Below are positions 33,634 to 46,322 of a DNA stretch of 64,000 nucleotides, one piece after another. How positions within the stretch are numbered: the first letter of the stretch is position 1; each line of letters starts with the position of its first letter. The position numbers and the translations under genes were made by a program. Where the stretch lies: positions 33,782,050 to 33,846,049 of the forward strand of contig NC_079502.1 in NCBI RefSeq assembly GCF_030052815.1, read 5' to 3'. This DNA comes from Hevea brasiliensis (Eukaryota > Streptophyta > Magnoliopsida > Malpighiales > Euphorbiaceae). The notes beneath the pieces were generated by a model. The model was not told the origin of the DNA. It made no database searches and worked only from the letters and a program-made list of their open reading frames with translations.

Positions 33634-35361
33634 TGTCACACCTTACGCTTCTGGAAGGTATACCATGATCTTGTAATATACCTAATGAATTACCGAACTT
33701 CACTTACCGATAACCCATTAAATATACTACAAGGGATTTTAAAACAATTGCATGTCATTTTGGAGTTTAAAGCGATGATAAAAGAGTTATTAAAGTGTCA
33801 TTGGGTTGGATATATGCCATAATTTATTTAGAATTAATTTGGCTTTTTTAGAATTTTACGAAAATTTTGCTTGGTGATGGCTAAAACTATGTAAAAACAG
33901 TTTTTCAAATCCGTTGAAAATCAATTTATAAAAATATATCATACACAGTTTAGACCCAATTAAACTCAAGTCATCTCTTTTCATTCATCCAATACCATGA
34001 AAGTGTGCTCATCTCATATACAAATCAAAATGAAAGTTCTTATAAAAATTTACAAACCAAAAGATAATAAAAATATTATTGCAATTTCATTTGTACAGCT
34101 GCTCATTTTGTCTTTTAGATACATAGCCTAATTTACATCAAAATGAATCTACAAAAAGGTATACCTAATATATACCCGAAGCTATATCCAGTACTGCTCC
34201 ATGTTGCTCACTCTGCAGCTTTTTCTTTCTCCTTACCTGAAGTAATATGAAATAGCCATCATTGAGTATAACACTCAGTGGTGCACAACTAATAATTTAA
34301 AAACTCAATATAGAGCATAATTTATCAAAACATAATAATCTCAATTTTCATAATCCAGAAAACATCATAGAAATTTTCAATTAATAGCAATTCATTAAAT
34401 TAAAATCACATTTCATTTTTGGAAATCACATTTCACAAGTGTTGCTAATAACACACAGATTAGACCATGATACGAAATTTCTAATCAATGTCGTGTTGTA
34501 CACCACGACAAAGCAATCTACAACCTCACTAATTATTATTAATGAGGGAGGTGGCTAGCTAGCTATATGAGTACTCATCCGAACTCAACCTCAACTGGCA
34601 AACCAGGGAGGGAGGATCACATAATCGAACTCAACCTCATAAAAGGAGGAGGAACACAGTAAGGGACTGTCATGCTAACTGTGGTTTAAAAACAATTTTC
34701 AAAGGTTTCTCAATCAATAATCACATTTGCAAAATATTAAGCACATTCAAATCATCATAAAATCCACAAAAGGGTTGACAACACACAAATTTCTCAAACA
34801 CTTCTAAAATCATTCAAAACCAGCCCACCCCCTTGCTACATTGATATAAAAGGGCCAACATCCATCTTTCCACATTCACAAATTCATTTCATAAATTAAA
34901 GTTCTCAATTGCAAGAAAATCATAACTCATTCAAAATAAATTCATTCAAATCACTTTACAGAGTTAAAAAAAAAAAAAAGGTTAGTTGCGCACAAACCTT
35001 CAATGAATCTCTTTCTTTATGCCTTAAGCCTTCCCTTCCTTAGAAGTCTCTTTGTCTACTAAAATCACACAATTACTAAGCTTTAATACTCATCCCAATT
35101 ATCTCCAATAGCTAATCAAATAATTGCCTAATGCATCCCTAAGTAGATTTTGAAATTTCAATGTATTTTGGGTTTATGGTAGTTTTAAACCCTGACTTTC
35201 TAAACCCATTTCAACCTAGTTATAGCCATAATTTGGTAAAGTATTCTTCATAAAAATTGTTCCTCTATGTCTTAGTTTTATTTTCCAATTTGAATCACTC
35301 AATTTGGAGTTCTGGATCTCAAGTTATGGCAAAACTATTAAATACTGTTCTGGGTGCCACA
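33634..35361 (-). repeat. F 5' LTR, part before copia insertion
   Basis: A minus-strand LTR starting TGTCACACCTTACGC. Its reverse complement matches LTR A over long stretches, for example around 35000-35330 against 930-1250. It has the lineage hairpin (TTGAGT/ACTCAG, 34262-34278), the palindromes GCTAGCTAGC (34554-34563) and TGAGTACTCA (34568-34577) and a 22-nt near-palindrome with arms TGTCGTG and CACGACA (34489-34510). Similarity to A stops near 35361, where the copia LTR begins; this junction is uncertain by tens of bases. Confidence 0.8.
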
Positions 35362-36852
35362 TCTTAAAATTTCAGGTTTTCCATATTTATACCTTAACAT
35401 TGCATTTTATATCCAGGCATCTTAAGCACATAATTTTGAAGGCTAGGAAGCATGGAATATAGGGCATTAGAACCTTGAATTTCAAAATTTATTCTAGAGT
35501 TACATTTATCATGCTTGATGAGTTATGTGCCTAATCAATTTCCAATGCCAAAATGCATACCAAAACACATTTTAGCATGCATTAAACTTTCATTTGCCAT
35601 CAAGAATTGAACTTTAGGAATTTAATCAATTAAACCCCAATCAAAAGATGGATTTTGGGTACTAATCTCCAAGGTGCACAATTAATGGATCCCTCTTCCT
35701 TTGGATGCTCTTAGGACCCCAATTGTAGTCCCTCTAGCTTGTCCACCACAAGCACACCAAGTAGCAATAATGGCAGCCCCAGACCTTACTTCTCAAGCCT
35801 TCCCAACCACTTAAAGATGTGGTTTTATGCTTTAGTGAGGGTTAATGGATGTTTAGTGAACTAGAAACACTTTCTAACACTTTTAATTCAAAGGAAATTA
35901 ACAATTTTCCTTAGAATTGATGAAAAGAAAAATTGAAGAGGAGAGGGAGCAAGGTTACCATCCAAAAATGGAGAGAAAGAAGAAGATGCATTCTCTTTCT
36001 TCCTTTTCCTTTATATACAAAAGTCAAACCTCACTTACTCCTTGCCACATGTCACCACAAGATCTCATCTTGCTTTTGGTTGACTTAATCTCATGGAGCC
36101 AAGTGTCAAGCTCCATTTAAATCATAAAAAGTGGTCTTCCATCATGGGAAGACAAGTGGCAAGCTTGTGTGGTGCCATGTGTTACAATCTCATGGTGCCA
36201 CATGTCACCATGTGAAAAGATCAATTTACCCTTACTTTTTAATTTAAGTTCTCAACCCAAAATTATAATTTCTCCTATTCAAATTAATTTATATCAAATA
36301 TAAATTAATTGATTAATTAATCTTCATTAATTAATTTCTCACAATTAAATTCATATTTAAACAACTAAATATAAATTTAATTTATACTATACATCCAATA
36401 ACCTAGATTTGGTTTCAAGTCATGTTAGGGACCTTGCAATCTTATTGCAAACTAAAACTAATTAATTAATTAATTAAACTCTTTAATTAATCAATTAAAT
36501 CACACTTTACTTTATGATTAACTTCTGTAGATGTATGACTTACTGGGCTCATTACTTATTAGCAATGAGAAATGATATTATCTCTTAATATCATTAGAAC
36601 TCTTTCTTACCGCAAATGATTTCTCTAAATCATTTCAAGTATCTCATAGACTATGGTTGACACCTAGCATAGCATGCCATGGCCACCCAATGAGTAATAA
36701 GGAATTCCTTAAATGAACCTTTAATCATATGTTACCATGCACTAGAATCTCTCCGTTACAAAATCCCAATTCTAGCTGGAGTCATGGTTAATGTCAAACT
36801 CCATTCGCTATGAACATTATGTTCTCTTTTAATTCCAATTCTTGATTAATTA
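35362..36852 (-). repeat. Copia G 3' LTR, U5/R/U3 part
   Basis: The left half of the copia LTR. On the minus strand, TATATAAAGG (36008-36017) is a good TATA box, followed by a leader rich in CTTC and TTTC. A very AT-rich stretch with ATTAATTAATTAATT runs is at about 36290-36500. The left boundary (TGGGTGCC near 35362) is approximate. No gene. Confidence 0.72.
36008..36017 (-). promoter_or_regulatory. TATA box of copia G LTR
   Basis: TATATAAAGG on the minus strand, with a leader downstream; the likely LTR promoter core. Confidence 0.65.
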
Positions 36853-39800
36853 TGTCATACCCCACCCCTCTGTAAGGCATAACATGATCCCATAGTATAC
36901 CTAATGAATTACCAACTTCATCTACTGATAACTCATTAAATACACTACAAGGGATTTTAAAACTTTTCTTACTTCTTTTTACAGTGGTGAGCACTATTTA
37001 TAGGAGTTAAAAAATTTTTTGAACTGAAGTGAAACAGCTAACACATTTAAATTATTAGTAATTTCTGTAAAAATTTTGGCAGAGTGCCATCTGTATTTTG
37101 AATAAAACAATTCTTCAAAAACCTATAAAAAGCACTTCAAATATATTTCTCAATCTCAAACTCCAATATTTAGTCAACTCAAATCCACAATAATTTTTCA
37201 GTAATTTCAAAGGTTGAGATAAAAGAAATATATCACAATATTTACAAACCAAAACAATTTACAATTTATTTTACAACTTTAATGTACAATTTTAATTTAA
37301 AACTACTCAAAACCAAGAATATTATATACAAATAGTGAACATATATTACAATACAAAATGCAAACTATGGTATACTCAATATACTCGATGATCTCTCAAT
37401 GTAGTACTAGCAGCCTAGTCTACTGCCCTGTCAGTCTGCCTACCTGCGACAGCAATGAAAGGCTATCGTTGAGTAAAATTTACTCAGTGGTGCACAATAA
37501 CAATTTGAAATGCGATATATAAATCTTTTATTGACAATTCACAAATCAAATAGTTCACAATTCCATTTCACAATTTACAAAGTTCATATAATACAAATTT
37601 GATGAAATAATTGAATAACACAGTTTTGCCAATCAATAACACAATTTGATCAAATAACTGAATAATACAGTTTTGCCAATCAATAACACCATTTGATCCA
37701 ATAACTGAATAATTTAGTTTTGCCAATCAATAACACCATTTGATCAAATAACTGAATAATACAGGTTTGCCGATCAATAACACCATTTGATCAAATAACT
37801 AAATAACACAGTTGTGCCAATCAATAATACCATTTGATCAAATAACTGAATAACACAGTTTTGCCAATCAATAACACTATTTGATCAAATAACTGAATAA
37901 TTTATTTTTGCAAATAAATAACACCATTTGATCAATTAACTGAATAATACAGTTTTGCCAATCAATAACACCATTTGATCAAATAACTGAATAATTTAGT
38001 TTTGCCAATCAATAACACCATTTGATCAAATAACTGAATAATACAGGTTTGCCAATCAATAACACAATTTAGGCTATGACATAATTTTTCCGCACATGTC
38101 GTGTTGTACACCACGACAAGACACACTCACCCCAATAATCAAAATCAATGAGGAAGGAAGCTAGCTAGATAATGAGTACTCAACCACACTCACCTCAGAC
38201 TGGCAAGTCAAAGAGGGAGGAACATAATCACACTCACCCCAGACTGATAAGTCAAAGAGGAAGGAATATAATAATAGTGTCATGCCAAGTTTGAATCAAA
38301 ACAATTCCAAATCATAATATTTCATACAATTCCCAGATCACATTTTATCTCAAAATTTCCATTTGCAAAGTAGGCAACACAATAATTTCCAAATAAGATT
38401 CTCAAAGCTAAAACAATAAAAAATTATTCATAACTCATTTCTCCAAATAAATTTTCTAGTAAAAGCATTGAATATAAAAAGTATTGTGCATAAACACAAT
38501 TTAAAACTATAATGTTCAAATAAATTTTTAAGTAGAAAATAAGAAATCAAAATTATTGTGTACAAACATAATTTAAAACAATAACATACAAATAATCATA
38601 ATTGATTTCAATTGAAAAATTCAAAAGAAATAACTATTGTGCGCAAACCTCTGATATATGCCTCTTGGCTCTGACTCAGTGTTTCCTTCCCCTTCCCTGA
38701 GTCTTTGCTAACTGAAACACACAATTTGAAGTGGTTTAGTACTCATTTAAACCGTCTCTAATAATAAGGCTTAATACTTAATTTATTGCATTATATCATT
38801 TCCTTAGTCAACCTAAGATGTTGACCCTCGATGCAGTCTAGGTGAATTAGGTTTTAATGTTACCAATATGTCACATTTTATAGCCTTTTAGTGTTGGTAC
38901 ATGTTACCCAATTCATTTCCATGTATAGTGCATTTTATTGCAATTTGTCAGATTCCGGTATACTAATTTGACCTAACCGGATGACCTAGTTTCCTCGGTT
39001 TTTGGGTTTCGGTTAAAACTATAAACTTGTAGGTCTATGTCTTATTGCAAGCGGGGCAAAATTTCAGGTCATTCTGAGTTTACTAGACCAAGTTATGGTC
39101 ATTTTACTATTACTGGTCAGAATGTACCAAAATGGTCATTTTAGGTCATTTTTAGGTCACTTTTGGTTCTGCCAGTTTTTTGACCTGAACTTGTGCAAGC
39201 TATTTGACTTGGTTTTGGCCATTTCTGGGCTTTAGTGTCTGCATAAGAATTGTAGATATATGTCTCAACTATTCATGGTAAAAATTTCAGGTCTATTAGA
39301 CTTGTTTTGAGTGAGTTATGGCCAAAAAATTAACTGCTGCCCAAATGGTCAATTTTCAGGCTTTCAATGCACTAATCCGGATTTGGTCATTTTTCAAGTC
39401 ACCTTCCAAGCAGAATTTTGGTAAGCTTCTTTCATGAAAGTTGGCACATTTTGTGCCTAGTTTCACCTCTAATTAGTCTCATACCAATTGGAGTCACACA
39501 CTTAAGGTTTTAAGCCAAAACCTACACTGCCCTATTGCACATTGTTCATCACTCATCAATTACACATTTAACACTTACCAAGTTACACATCCATGCCAAT
39601 TCTGGTTTGTACCATAACATAAACACATTTTACTTCACATTGTTGGTCATTTTGGCAGCTTATAACCACACGCAATATGCACATTATAGTACAGAATTTT
39701 CCAAGTCCAAATTACAAATAATTTAACTACTTAACCTAGCTCATTTACATGTCCACATTCAAACCCTTATACACATATACATGCTGCCATAACAAGCACC

Positions 39801-41018
39801 ATAATTCAACAATATAATTCCATAAACCAAACCATGAAATAACATATTTTGGTCCACACTTCAAATTGCTGATTGGTACATCTCTCCAATTAGCTTCCAA
39901 GCTTCCAAAATCAAGTGTACTTCCACATATACATTTAGTATACATCACCCAATTTATTCCTACACACATAAACACTTACATCAACACTTTAATCTACCAT
40001 TTACATGCAAGGATAAACTACCCTTATTGAAGTTCCATGGCTGCCAAAAATGGACCTCTCCCTCAACTCATCAAACTTCAAAAATCCTTCCACAATTCAA
40101 CTACCCATAACATCCATACCAAGTTTAATGAAACAAGCATTAAAAATACATACTTACTACTTTTGAAACTCTTCAAAACCTCACTAAAACTTGATCTTCT
40201 TGCTACCTATCTACTGCCCAAGTTGTGTAGAACAACTTTAGTAAAGGAATCAAGTGGAAAAATGGCTTGGATCATGGGAAATGGAAGCTTGCATGAATTC
40301 GGCCATGGAGGATTCATTGGGAGCATTTCAGCTGGTCTTTGAGAGGTTGAAGAAGGTGATTTTCTGCTGTCCAAAATGAGGTTAATGGTCCACTTTAGGT
40401 GTTAGTGGAGCACTAAGTGAGAATGTAATATTTGTTTATTCTAAAGTTTCCATATTTTCACATTTAACTACTATCTTTTGCTATTTAATTCATGTACCAC
40501 CAATTAAATTTTTCATTACATTTTCCAAGTGTAGCATCATTTATTTTTAATAGACATTTAGGTCAAAAGACAACTCAGGGTGTCAAATGACCACAATGCC
40601 CCTGTTCGGGTTGCATTCCCAATTTTTCGGTAACACCGAGTTTTGTCATTTTCTCGATTTTCCGTTTTTCTTTGTACTAATTAATTAATTTTTCTTTAAT
40701 ATTTTTAATGATATTTATACTTCAATAGATGTCTATTTAAGTCTTAAAAATATTTTTCAGGGTTCCCCGCGGTCCAGGGCTAGTCAACGGTCCACGCCGC
40801 AACTTCCCGGTGCGGTCACCCATCGCTATGGTTCTCGGCTCGTTCAACTTGGTTACATTTCATTGCTATTATTTTTCCTTTGTTTTTCTTGTCTTTTTGT
40901 ATTTCATTATTTTGTGTCTCCTCGTCAATATTTAAGTGTAGTTCTAGGCATCCTAACTGTCCGGACAACACTGGTCACCGGAACAGTAGAACACACTACC
41001 GAACATAGGGGTGTTACA
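36853..41018 (-). mobile_element. Solo LTR 'H' (4,166 bp) in copia G
   Basis: A minus-strand gypsy LTR flanked by the TSD aatta (36848-36852 and 41019-41023). In window orientation it begins TGTCATACCCCACCCC and ends ATAGGGGTGTTACA. It contains the longest form of the lineage hairpin (TGAGTAAAATTTACTCA, 37470-37486), a 47-bp minisatellite (37584-38070), TGAGTACTCA (38173-38182), and a 22-nt near-palindrome (38097-38118) identical to one in F. There is no internal region, so it is a solo LTR. No gene. Confidence 0.95.
37584..38070. repeat. 47-bp minisatellite, ten units
   Basis: A TTTTGCC anchor, or a close variant, recurs at 37624, 37671, 37718, 37765, 37812, 37859, 37906, 37953, 38000 and 38047, exactly 47 bp apart. 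A typical unit contains CACCATTTGATCAAATAACT. Units 3-4 and 9-10 share the same variant pair (TTTAGTTTT then TACAGGTTT), which suggests duplication of a multi-unit block. Confidence 0.97.
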
Positions 41019-41723
41019 AATTAGATTTTCTTGTTAGAAACTCTTTTCTGACTAAATCTATCTGTCCTGTCCAGGAACTTAAACCATCAAGAATAATTAA
41101 ATAAACATAGGATTTTATCCCTATTTACTTAGGGTAACAGATTCCATCTTGATCAACACCTATCTCCATATATAACTAGTAGGAGCCAACACATGCCCAT
41201 ATACCCATACATAGTATGAGTATGAAAGCAGTATTAAACTCAAACCACCTATATACAAGAAAACTGTGTTATCTCAGGTCTAAGGATTATATGAGCTGAT
41301 ATGATATATGATAATGCATTGACAAGAGTAAACTCTATGTGCTTGTGATAAGCATCACTGGTTCGACCTACTTATCATGTATAAGTGCCTATCATGTTTG
41401 TTATGTGGCATGAGACTCACCACTCCAACTTATTTATATCTCATATTAATACTTTGGGAACAAATATGATTACAATCTTTCTGGATAAGTCATGTCCTTT
41501 GTGAAGTATCCTCGACTGTGAACTAATTTATGATACTTTGTACTGGAAATACTGTCACTCATATTCTTAACAACTTAAGAATAGAATTTCTAACAAAATA
41601 TCAATGGACCCTTTCAATTACACATAAATGGATTATGTAAATAGAAAAGTAAAATTGCCTTTTATTAATAAAATATATATAAGATACATACAAAATGATA
41701 TACTCTAGGGCATACTACTAACA
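41019..41723 (-). repeat. Copia G 3' LTR, remaining U3 part
   Basis: This continues the copia LTR after solo LTR H and ends TAACA at 41723 (TGTTAGTAGTATGCCC on the element strand). The purine-rich tract CTAGTGCTAGTGGGAAAT follows on the interior side, acting as polypurine tract. Confidence 0.78.
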
Positions 41724-41759
41724 ATTTCCCACTAGCACTAGGGTCATTCTTTACAATAT

Positions 41760-42189
41760 CTTAGATCCATCTTCTCAAGATGTCGATCTAACTGAGTTTG
41801 TGACATAGGCTTTGTGAATGGATCAGTTGGATTTTCGGCGGATGCTATTTTCTACATGGCTACATCACCTCGCCCAATGTGGTAGTGCCTTTCTATGTGT
41901 TTAAATTTCTAGTGAAACTGGGGTTCATTAGCCTGTATGACTGCTCCATTGTTGTCACAATAGAGAGGAACTACTGACTCAATGGAAGGAACTATTACAA
42001 GTTCTGTCATGAACGTCTTTATCCAAATAGCCTCTTTTGCAGTATCTGATGCAGTAATGTACTCGGCCTCTGTAGTGGAATCAGCAGTCATACTCTGTTT
42101 GGAACTCTTCTAACTAACAGCACCTCCATTACAAATGAACACAAAACCAAAGGTAGACTTTCTGTCATCGATATCTGATTGAAAATCAG
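41760..42189 (-). pseudogene. Copia G RNase H, decayed
   Basis: Minus-strand frames read MTADSTTEAEYITASDTAKE, AIWIKTFMTELVIVPS and VPLYCDNNGAVIQA, a typical copia RNase H (E in TEAEY, D in YCDNNGA). Upstream on the element strand, GFVFVCNGGAVS-type sequence is broken by changes. Downstream, the frame degrades before the polypurine tract. Confidence 0.85.
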
Positions 42190-43117
42190 AATCAGTATAA
42201 CCATCCAATTGTAGGTTGCCACCTCTAGAAATTAAGAATAAATCCTTAGTTCTTCTCTAGTACTTAAGAATATTCTTGACAGCTATCCAGTGTTCCAAAC
42301 CTAGATTGGATTGAAACCTGCTAGTCAAACTAACAGCATACGCGATATCCAGCCTAGTACACAACATTGCATACATCAAACTTCCAATAGCCGAGGCATA
42401 TGGAATCCTGGCCATCTTATCTCTTTCTTCAGGTGTCTTTGGAGACATCTTTTTAGAAAGATGGATACCATGTCTTACTGGTAATAATCCTCTCTTGGAA
42501 TCAAGCATGTTGAACCTCTTTAACACCTTTTCCAAGTATAAACTTTGGGATGAACCAATTATTCTTTTCGCTTTATCTCTATAGATGCAAATTTCAAGAA
42601 TATAGGTTGCTTCCCCTAAATCTTTCATAGAGAATGTATTTGACAACCATACCTTGACAGTTGTCAACATACCTATGTCATTGCCTATCAATAAAATGTC
42701 ATCTACATATAAGACATGGAAAGTGACAGCTTTTCACTAACCTTCTTATATACACATGGTTCATCCACATTTTTTATAAAACCAAATGATTTAATGGCTT
42801 CATCAAAATGGATGTTCCAACTCCTCGAAGCTTGTTTCAACTCATAAATGGATCATTTTAGCTTGCACACCTTAGAACTATCTTGGGATTCAAAACCCCT
42901 AGGTTGTTCCATGAAAATGTTTTCATCAATGTTTCCATTGAGAAAAGCTGTTTTGACATCCATCTGCTAAATCTCATAATCACAGCATGCGGCTATTGCA
43001 AATAAAATCCTAATTGATTTGAGCATGGCAACAGGCGAGAAAGTTCCTCATAGTCAATTCCTTGCCATTGGTGAAACCCTTTCGCAACTAGCCTTACCTT
43101 ATAGGTCTCTACCTTTA
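42190..43117 (-). pseudogene. Copia G reverse transcriptase, decayed
   Basis: The minus strand shows, in order, VETYKVRLVAKGFH, GIDYEE (then a one-base loss before FSPVAML), DVKTAFLNGN, EQPRGFESQDSSK, KLK.SIYELKQAS, and the catalytic YVDD (near 42700) in LYVDDILLIGND. Next come TVKVWLSNTFSMKDLGEATY, SQSLYLEKVLKRFNM, RIPYASAIGSLMYAM and YAVSLTSRFQSN. These are standard Ty1/copia RT blocks. Several stops and frameshifts are present, and the N-terminal end is cut by element I. It is not functional. Confidence 0.88.
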
Positions 43118-46100
43118 TGTGACACCCCTTACCCGTCTACAGTGTAGCTTAGTAAGATATGCCACACAGTGTGCCGGAGCAACAAATCTTATTTTATTAC
43201 AATTTACCCTTTTCTTAATTTATTTATCTATCACAAAGTGAAATTTATGTCATTTAATTTATTTATTGAAATTTTGAATTAATTTAAGGTTTCAAAAATT
43301 TTACAGAAAATCCGACAGAGTGTCGGCTAAAAATGGAGAAAACAATTCTTTGGAACCTATAGAAAACACTTCCAATAATTGTTCAAATCCACAACTCCAA
43401 ATATGTCATCAATTCTCAACACATTCTCATCCATTTCTCAACAATTCCAATCATTTAATTTACATCATGTTTATACTCAAATTTTATTTATGAACACAAA
43501 TTTACAGATAATTATATTAATACAAAATTACAGTACATAAGTTGCAACTATGCATGATATAATAAAAGATTAATTACACAGTTTGCAAAAATTTCAAAAC
43601 ACAAAAATATAACCTAGTGTCCTACCAATGCACTGTAGCTGTGAGGTGACACAGGACACTTGCAGATCTGATCCTTATCCGGACTGGGGTCTACTAGAAT
43701 CACGCTCTGTATCTCCAGTACCTACGCGTGGCAAAAGCAATGCGCTAAGCAATACTGCTTAGTGGTGCCAATAATAAAATAAAAAGAACTAAAAAGAAAT
43801 AAACATTCAGTGTATATGTTAATTTCTCATACGGACAAATTTTTGGTAATTATTTATAGTATTATTTATTTGGTACTTTTTATATCAGTAATTGATTAAA
43901 ATTTATCAATATTTATTTTTGGCTGCCTAAGTAACCTATACCAGTTGACTGGACTGGATAACGGCTAAACTAGCACTGGGTACTAATTACCTCGGGCCGT
44001 TACACAATCGGTCACAACGTGTCTCCCGGTGTGCAACAGTACAGCTAATAAGCTATAATAAATATTAGGCACAAGGCCAAGTATCATAATAAGGTCAGAA
44101 TGGCAAAAAGCCATAAAATCGCAGAATGGCCATTTAAGCCATGAATCACAGAATGGCATGATGCCATATGTAGTACTACTAACAGAACCCTATTAGCATG
44201 CCAACCTATCCAAACCAATCACACTAGGCCTACTAGGGCATTTAACATTTTTAATTATGCAATTCTTTGAAATTGAAATTTAATTGTTACTATTTATTCC
44301 AATAGTCAACTAAAATGTTGACTTTTTCACAGACAATAGGTATATTGGTTCTAATATCACTAACATATCATATTTTGCATTCTAAAATTGTTGGCATTGG
44401 TTGCCAATACCATTATAAAGCTTAGTGTTGGTTATTTTAAAATTTTCAGATTTCAAGTACTAAGTTTACTATTTCATTGGTCATTTGTACAATAGAAATT
44501 TGACAAAATTCTCTTCATTAAAGTTGTTCCTTTATGTGTCTTCTTTAATTCTCTTTTTTGAATCACTCTATTTGGAGTTTTCTAGCTCAAGATATGCCAA
44601 TTTAAACAAGGCTGGCCGGATTGATATCTACCCAGAATTTCTGGGCAGAATCCCATTATGCTAGATTTGGTAGTTCAATTTTGGCTAACAATTTCATTTT
44701 GTTAAGTCCAGAATTAGAGTTTGTGTTCTACATAAAAGTTATTGTAAATTGTCTAAGCTTTTCATTGATATAAATTTCAGGTCAATTGGACCTTTCTACA
44801 CTGAGTTATGACCAAATGAATGAACACTGTTCATTTGGTCATTTTGCCCAGGCAGAATGAATGGTACCTGGATTTGGTCAATTTTTAGGTCAGTCTATTG
44901 TGGTTTTCTGAGTGGGGTTACTTTATAAAATCTTTGTCATTATGTATCTAATTTCATATCCAATTGGCTTTGCACCAATTTAACGTACACAACTCCAGTT
45001 ACAGCTGCCCAAACCTGCTAGACTCACATCTAGCCCTGTAGGTCACCCAAGGCAACACATCTAACCTCAATTCCATTAGCACAAATCACTTCAATTCCTC
45101 ATCAATTATAGCCAAATGGTCACTAGTTGACCATTGTAACATTAGTTTATGTCAATTTCATCCACCCCCAAAATTGAATGTCAAAACCCTAACCCTAATT
45201 GACCAAGCCTTCAATTCATGCATCTCACTCCTAATTACTGTACTAATCACATAATTAATACTAGGGGAAGCTAATATATCACTTTAAATCAAAGAATTCT
45301 CCTAACCCTAACTCATGTCAAGGCTGCCGAAATTTCATGGAACATAATCATGCATCTTTAATTCAATTTTCATCAAGTTTTCAACTTAACTTAGCTTAAA
45401 TTCATGTTTAGAAGAAAGTAAGAGCAAAGAATATGGCACTAACCTCTTTAGAGCTCCAACTTGAGCTTGCAAATCTTCACTTTTTCTTGTTCTAATTGCT
45501 GCCCAAGTATTACTTTAGTAGTGATGACCAACTTTAGTGAAGATTTAATGAAGTTTTATAGTGTGAAATTTGGGTTAGGAAGAGAGAGAAATGGAAAAAA
45601 AAAGCTCTAATGGAGTTTAGGGAAGAGGCTGCCGAAAATGGGAAATGATGAGCAGAAAATATGTCTCAATTTTAACTCATTTTTTTCCTTTTTAATTACT
45701 TTAAGAGTGCTTTTTAAGTTTTGATTGGTGGAGGGCATCATAATAACATCATGGTGATGTCAAAATCCCAATTTTAACTCATTTTCTTTCCTTTTCTTTT
45801 CTACTCATTTTCAATTCAATTTTTAGCAATATTTATTCATATTTTATGTCATATAAATTATTTATTTAACTAGACAAATTGGCCAAAAATCATCTTTGAA
45901 GACAAAATGACCAAAATGCCCTCCATTTGGCTTATGAAGCCAAAATCGTTTCTACTGATATAAAAATTTTTCTAAACATTTTCTTGGCATTCTAATGCCA
46001 TCGAAATCTCAATGACTCTTCTCTGGAGTCCCAAAAATTATTTCCTGAATGTTTCCCTGGGTTTAGGGCTTCTAGCTGTGAAAACAGTAACTTCCCGTTA

Positions 46101-46305
46101 GGTTACCCATCGCTAGGGCACTGGCTCATTTAACTTGGTTGTATTTTATTTCTAAAATTTTTCTTAGATTTTTCTTACTATTATTTGAGTTATTTATGAC
46201 TCCTCACTCTAGTCTAGATATAGTTCCAGACATTATGGCTGTCCGGACCGACATCGAGCACCGAAACAGTAGAATGTACGGAATGGCTACAGTGAGGGTA
46301 TTACA
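43118..46305 (-). repeat. I 3' LTR (3,188 bp)
   Basis: On the element strand it begins TGTAATACCCTCACTGTAGC and ends GGGTAAGGGGTGTCACA. It has the class-2 hairpin CTAAGCA-atac-TGCTTAG (43745-43762), a run of small GGC/GCC hairpins (about 44096-44175) and a diverged palindrome TAACATCATGGTGATGTCA (45744-45762). No gene. Confidence 0.9.
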
Positions 46306-46322
46306 ACTCTTCCTCTCTAATT
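46306..46322 (-). other. I polypurine tract
   Basis: On the element strand AATTAGAGAGGAAGAGT precedes the 3' LTR directly; plus-strand primer. Confidence 0.8.

Larger units (their letters stand above)
35362..43117 (-). mobile_element. Ty1/copia retrotransposon 'G' (3' portion)
   Basis: A minus-strand copia-type element inserted in the F LTR. Visible are its 3' LTR (about 35362-36852 and 41019-41723), a polypurine tract, RNase H and RT. Solo LTR H interrupts its LTR and gypsy element I cuts the interior at 43118. The rest is presumably beyond the window to the right. RT with YVDD and the order RT then RNase H at the 3' end place it in Ty1/copia; the sequence resembles Angela/Tork-type elements, a tentative call. 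Confidence 0.85.

Noticed and set aside
37584..38070. CRISPR-like regular repeat array
   Set aside because: Units are contiguous with no unique spacers, in a plant LTR; it is a minisatellite.
40037..40342. 101-codon plus-strand frame in solo LTR H
   Set aside because: Antisense to the LTR, no recognisable domain, and its homologous region in B and D is broken.
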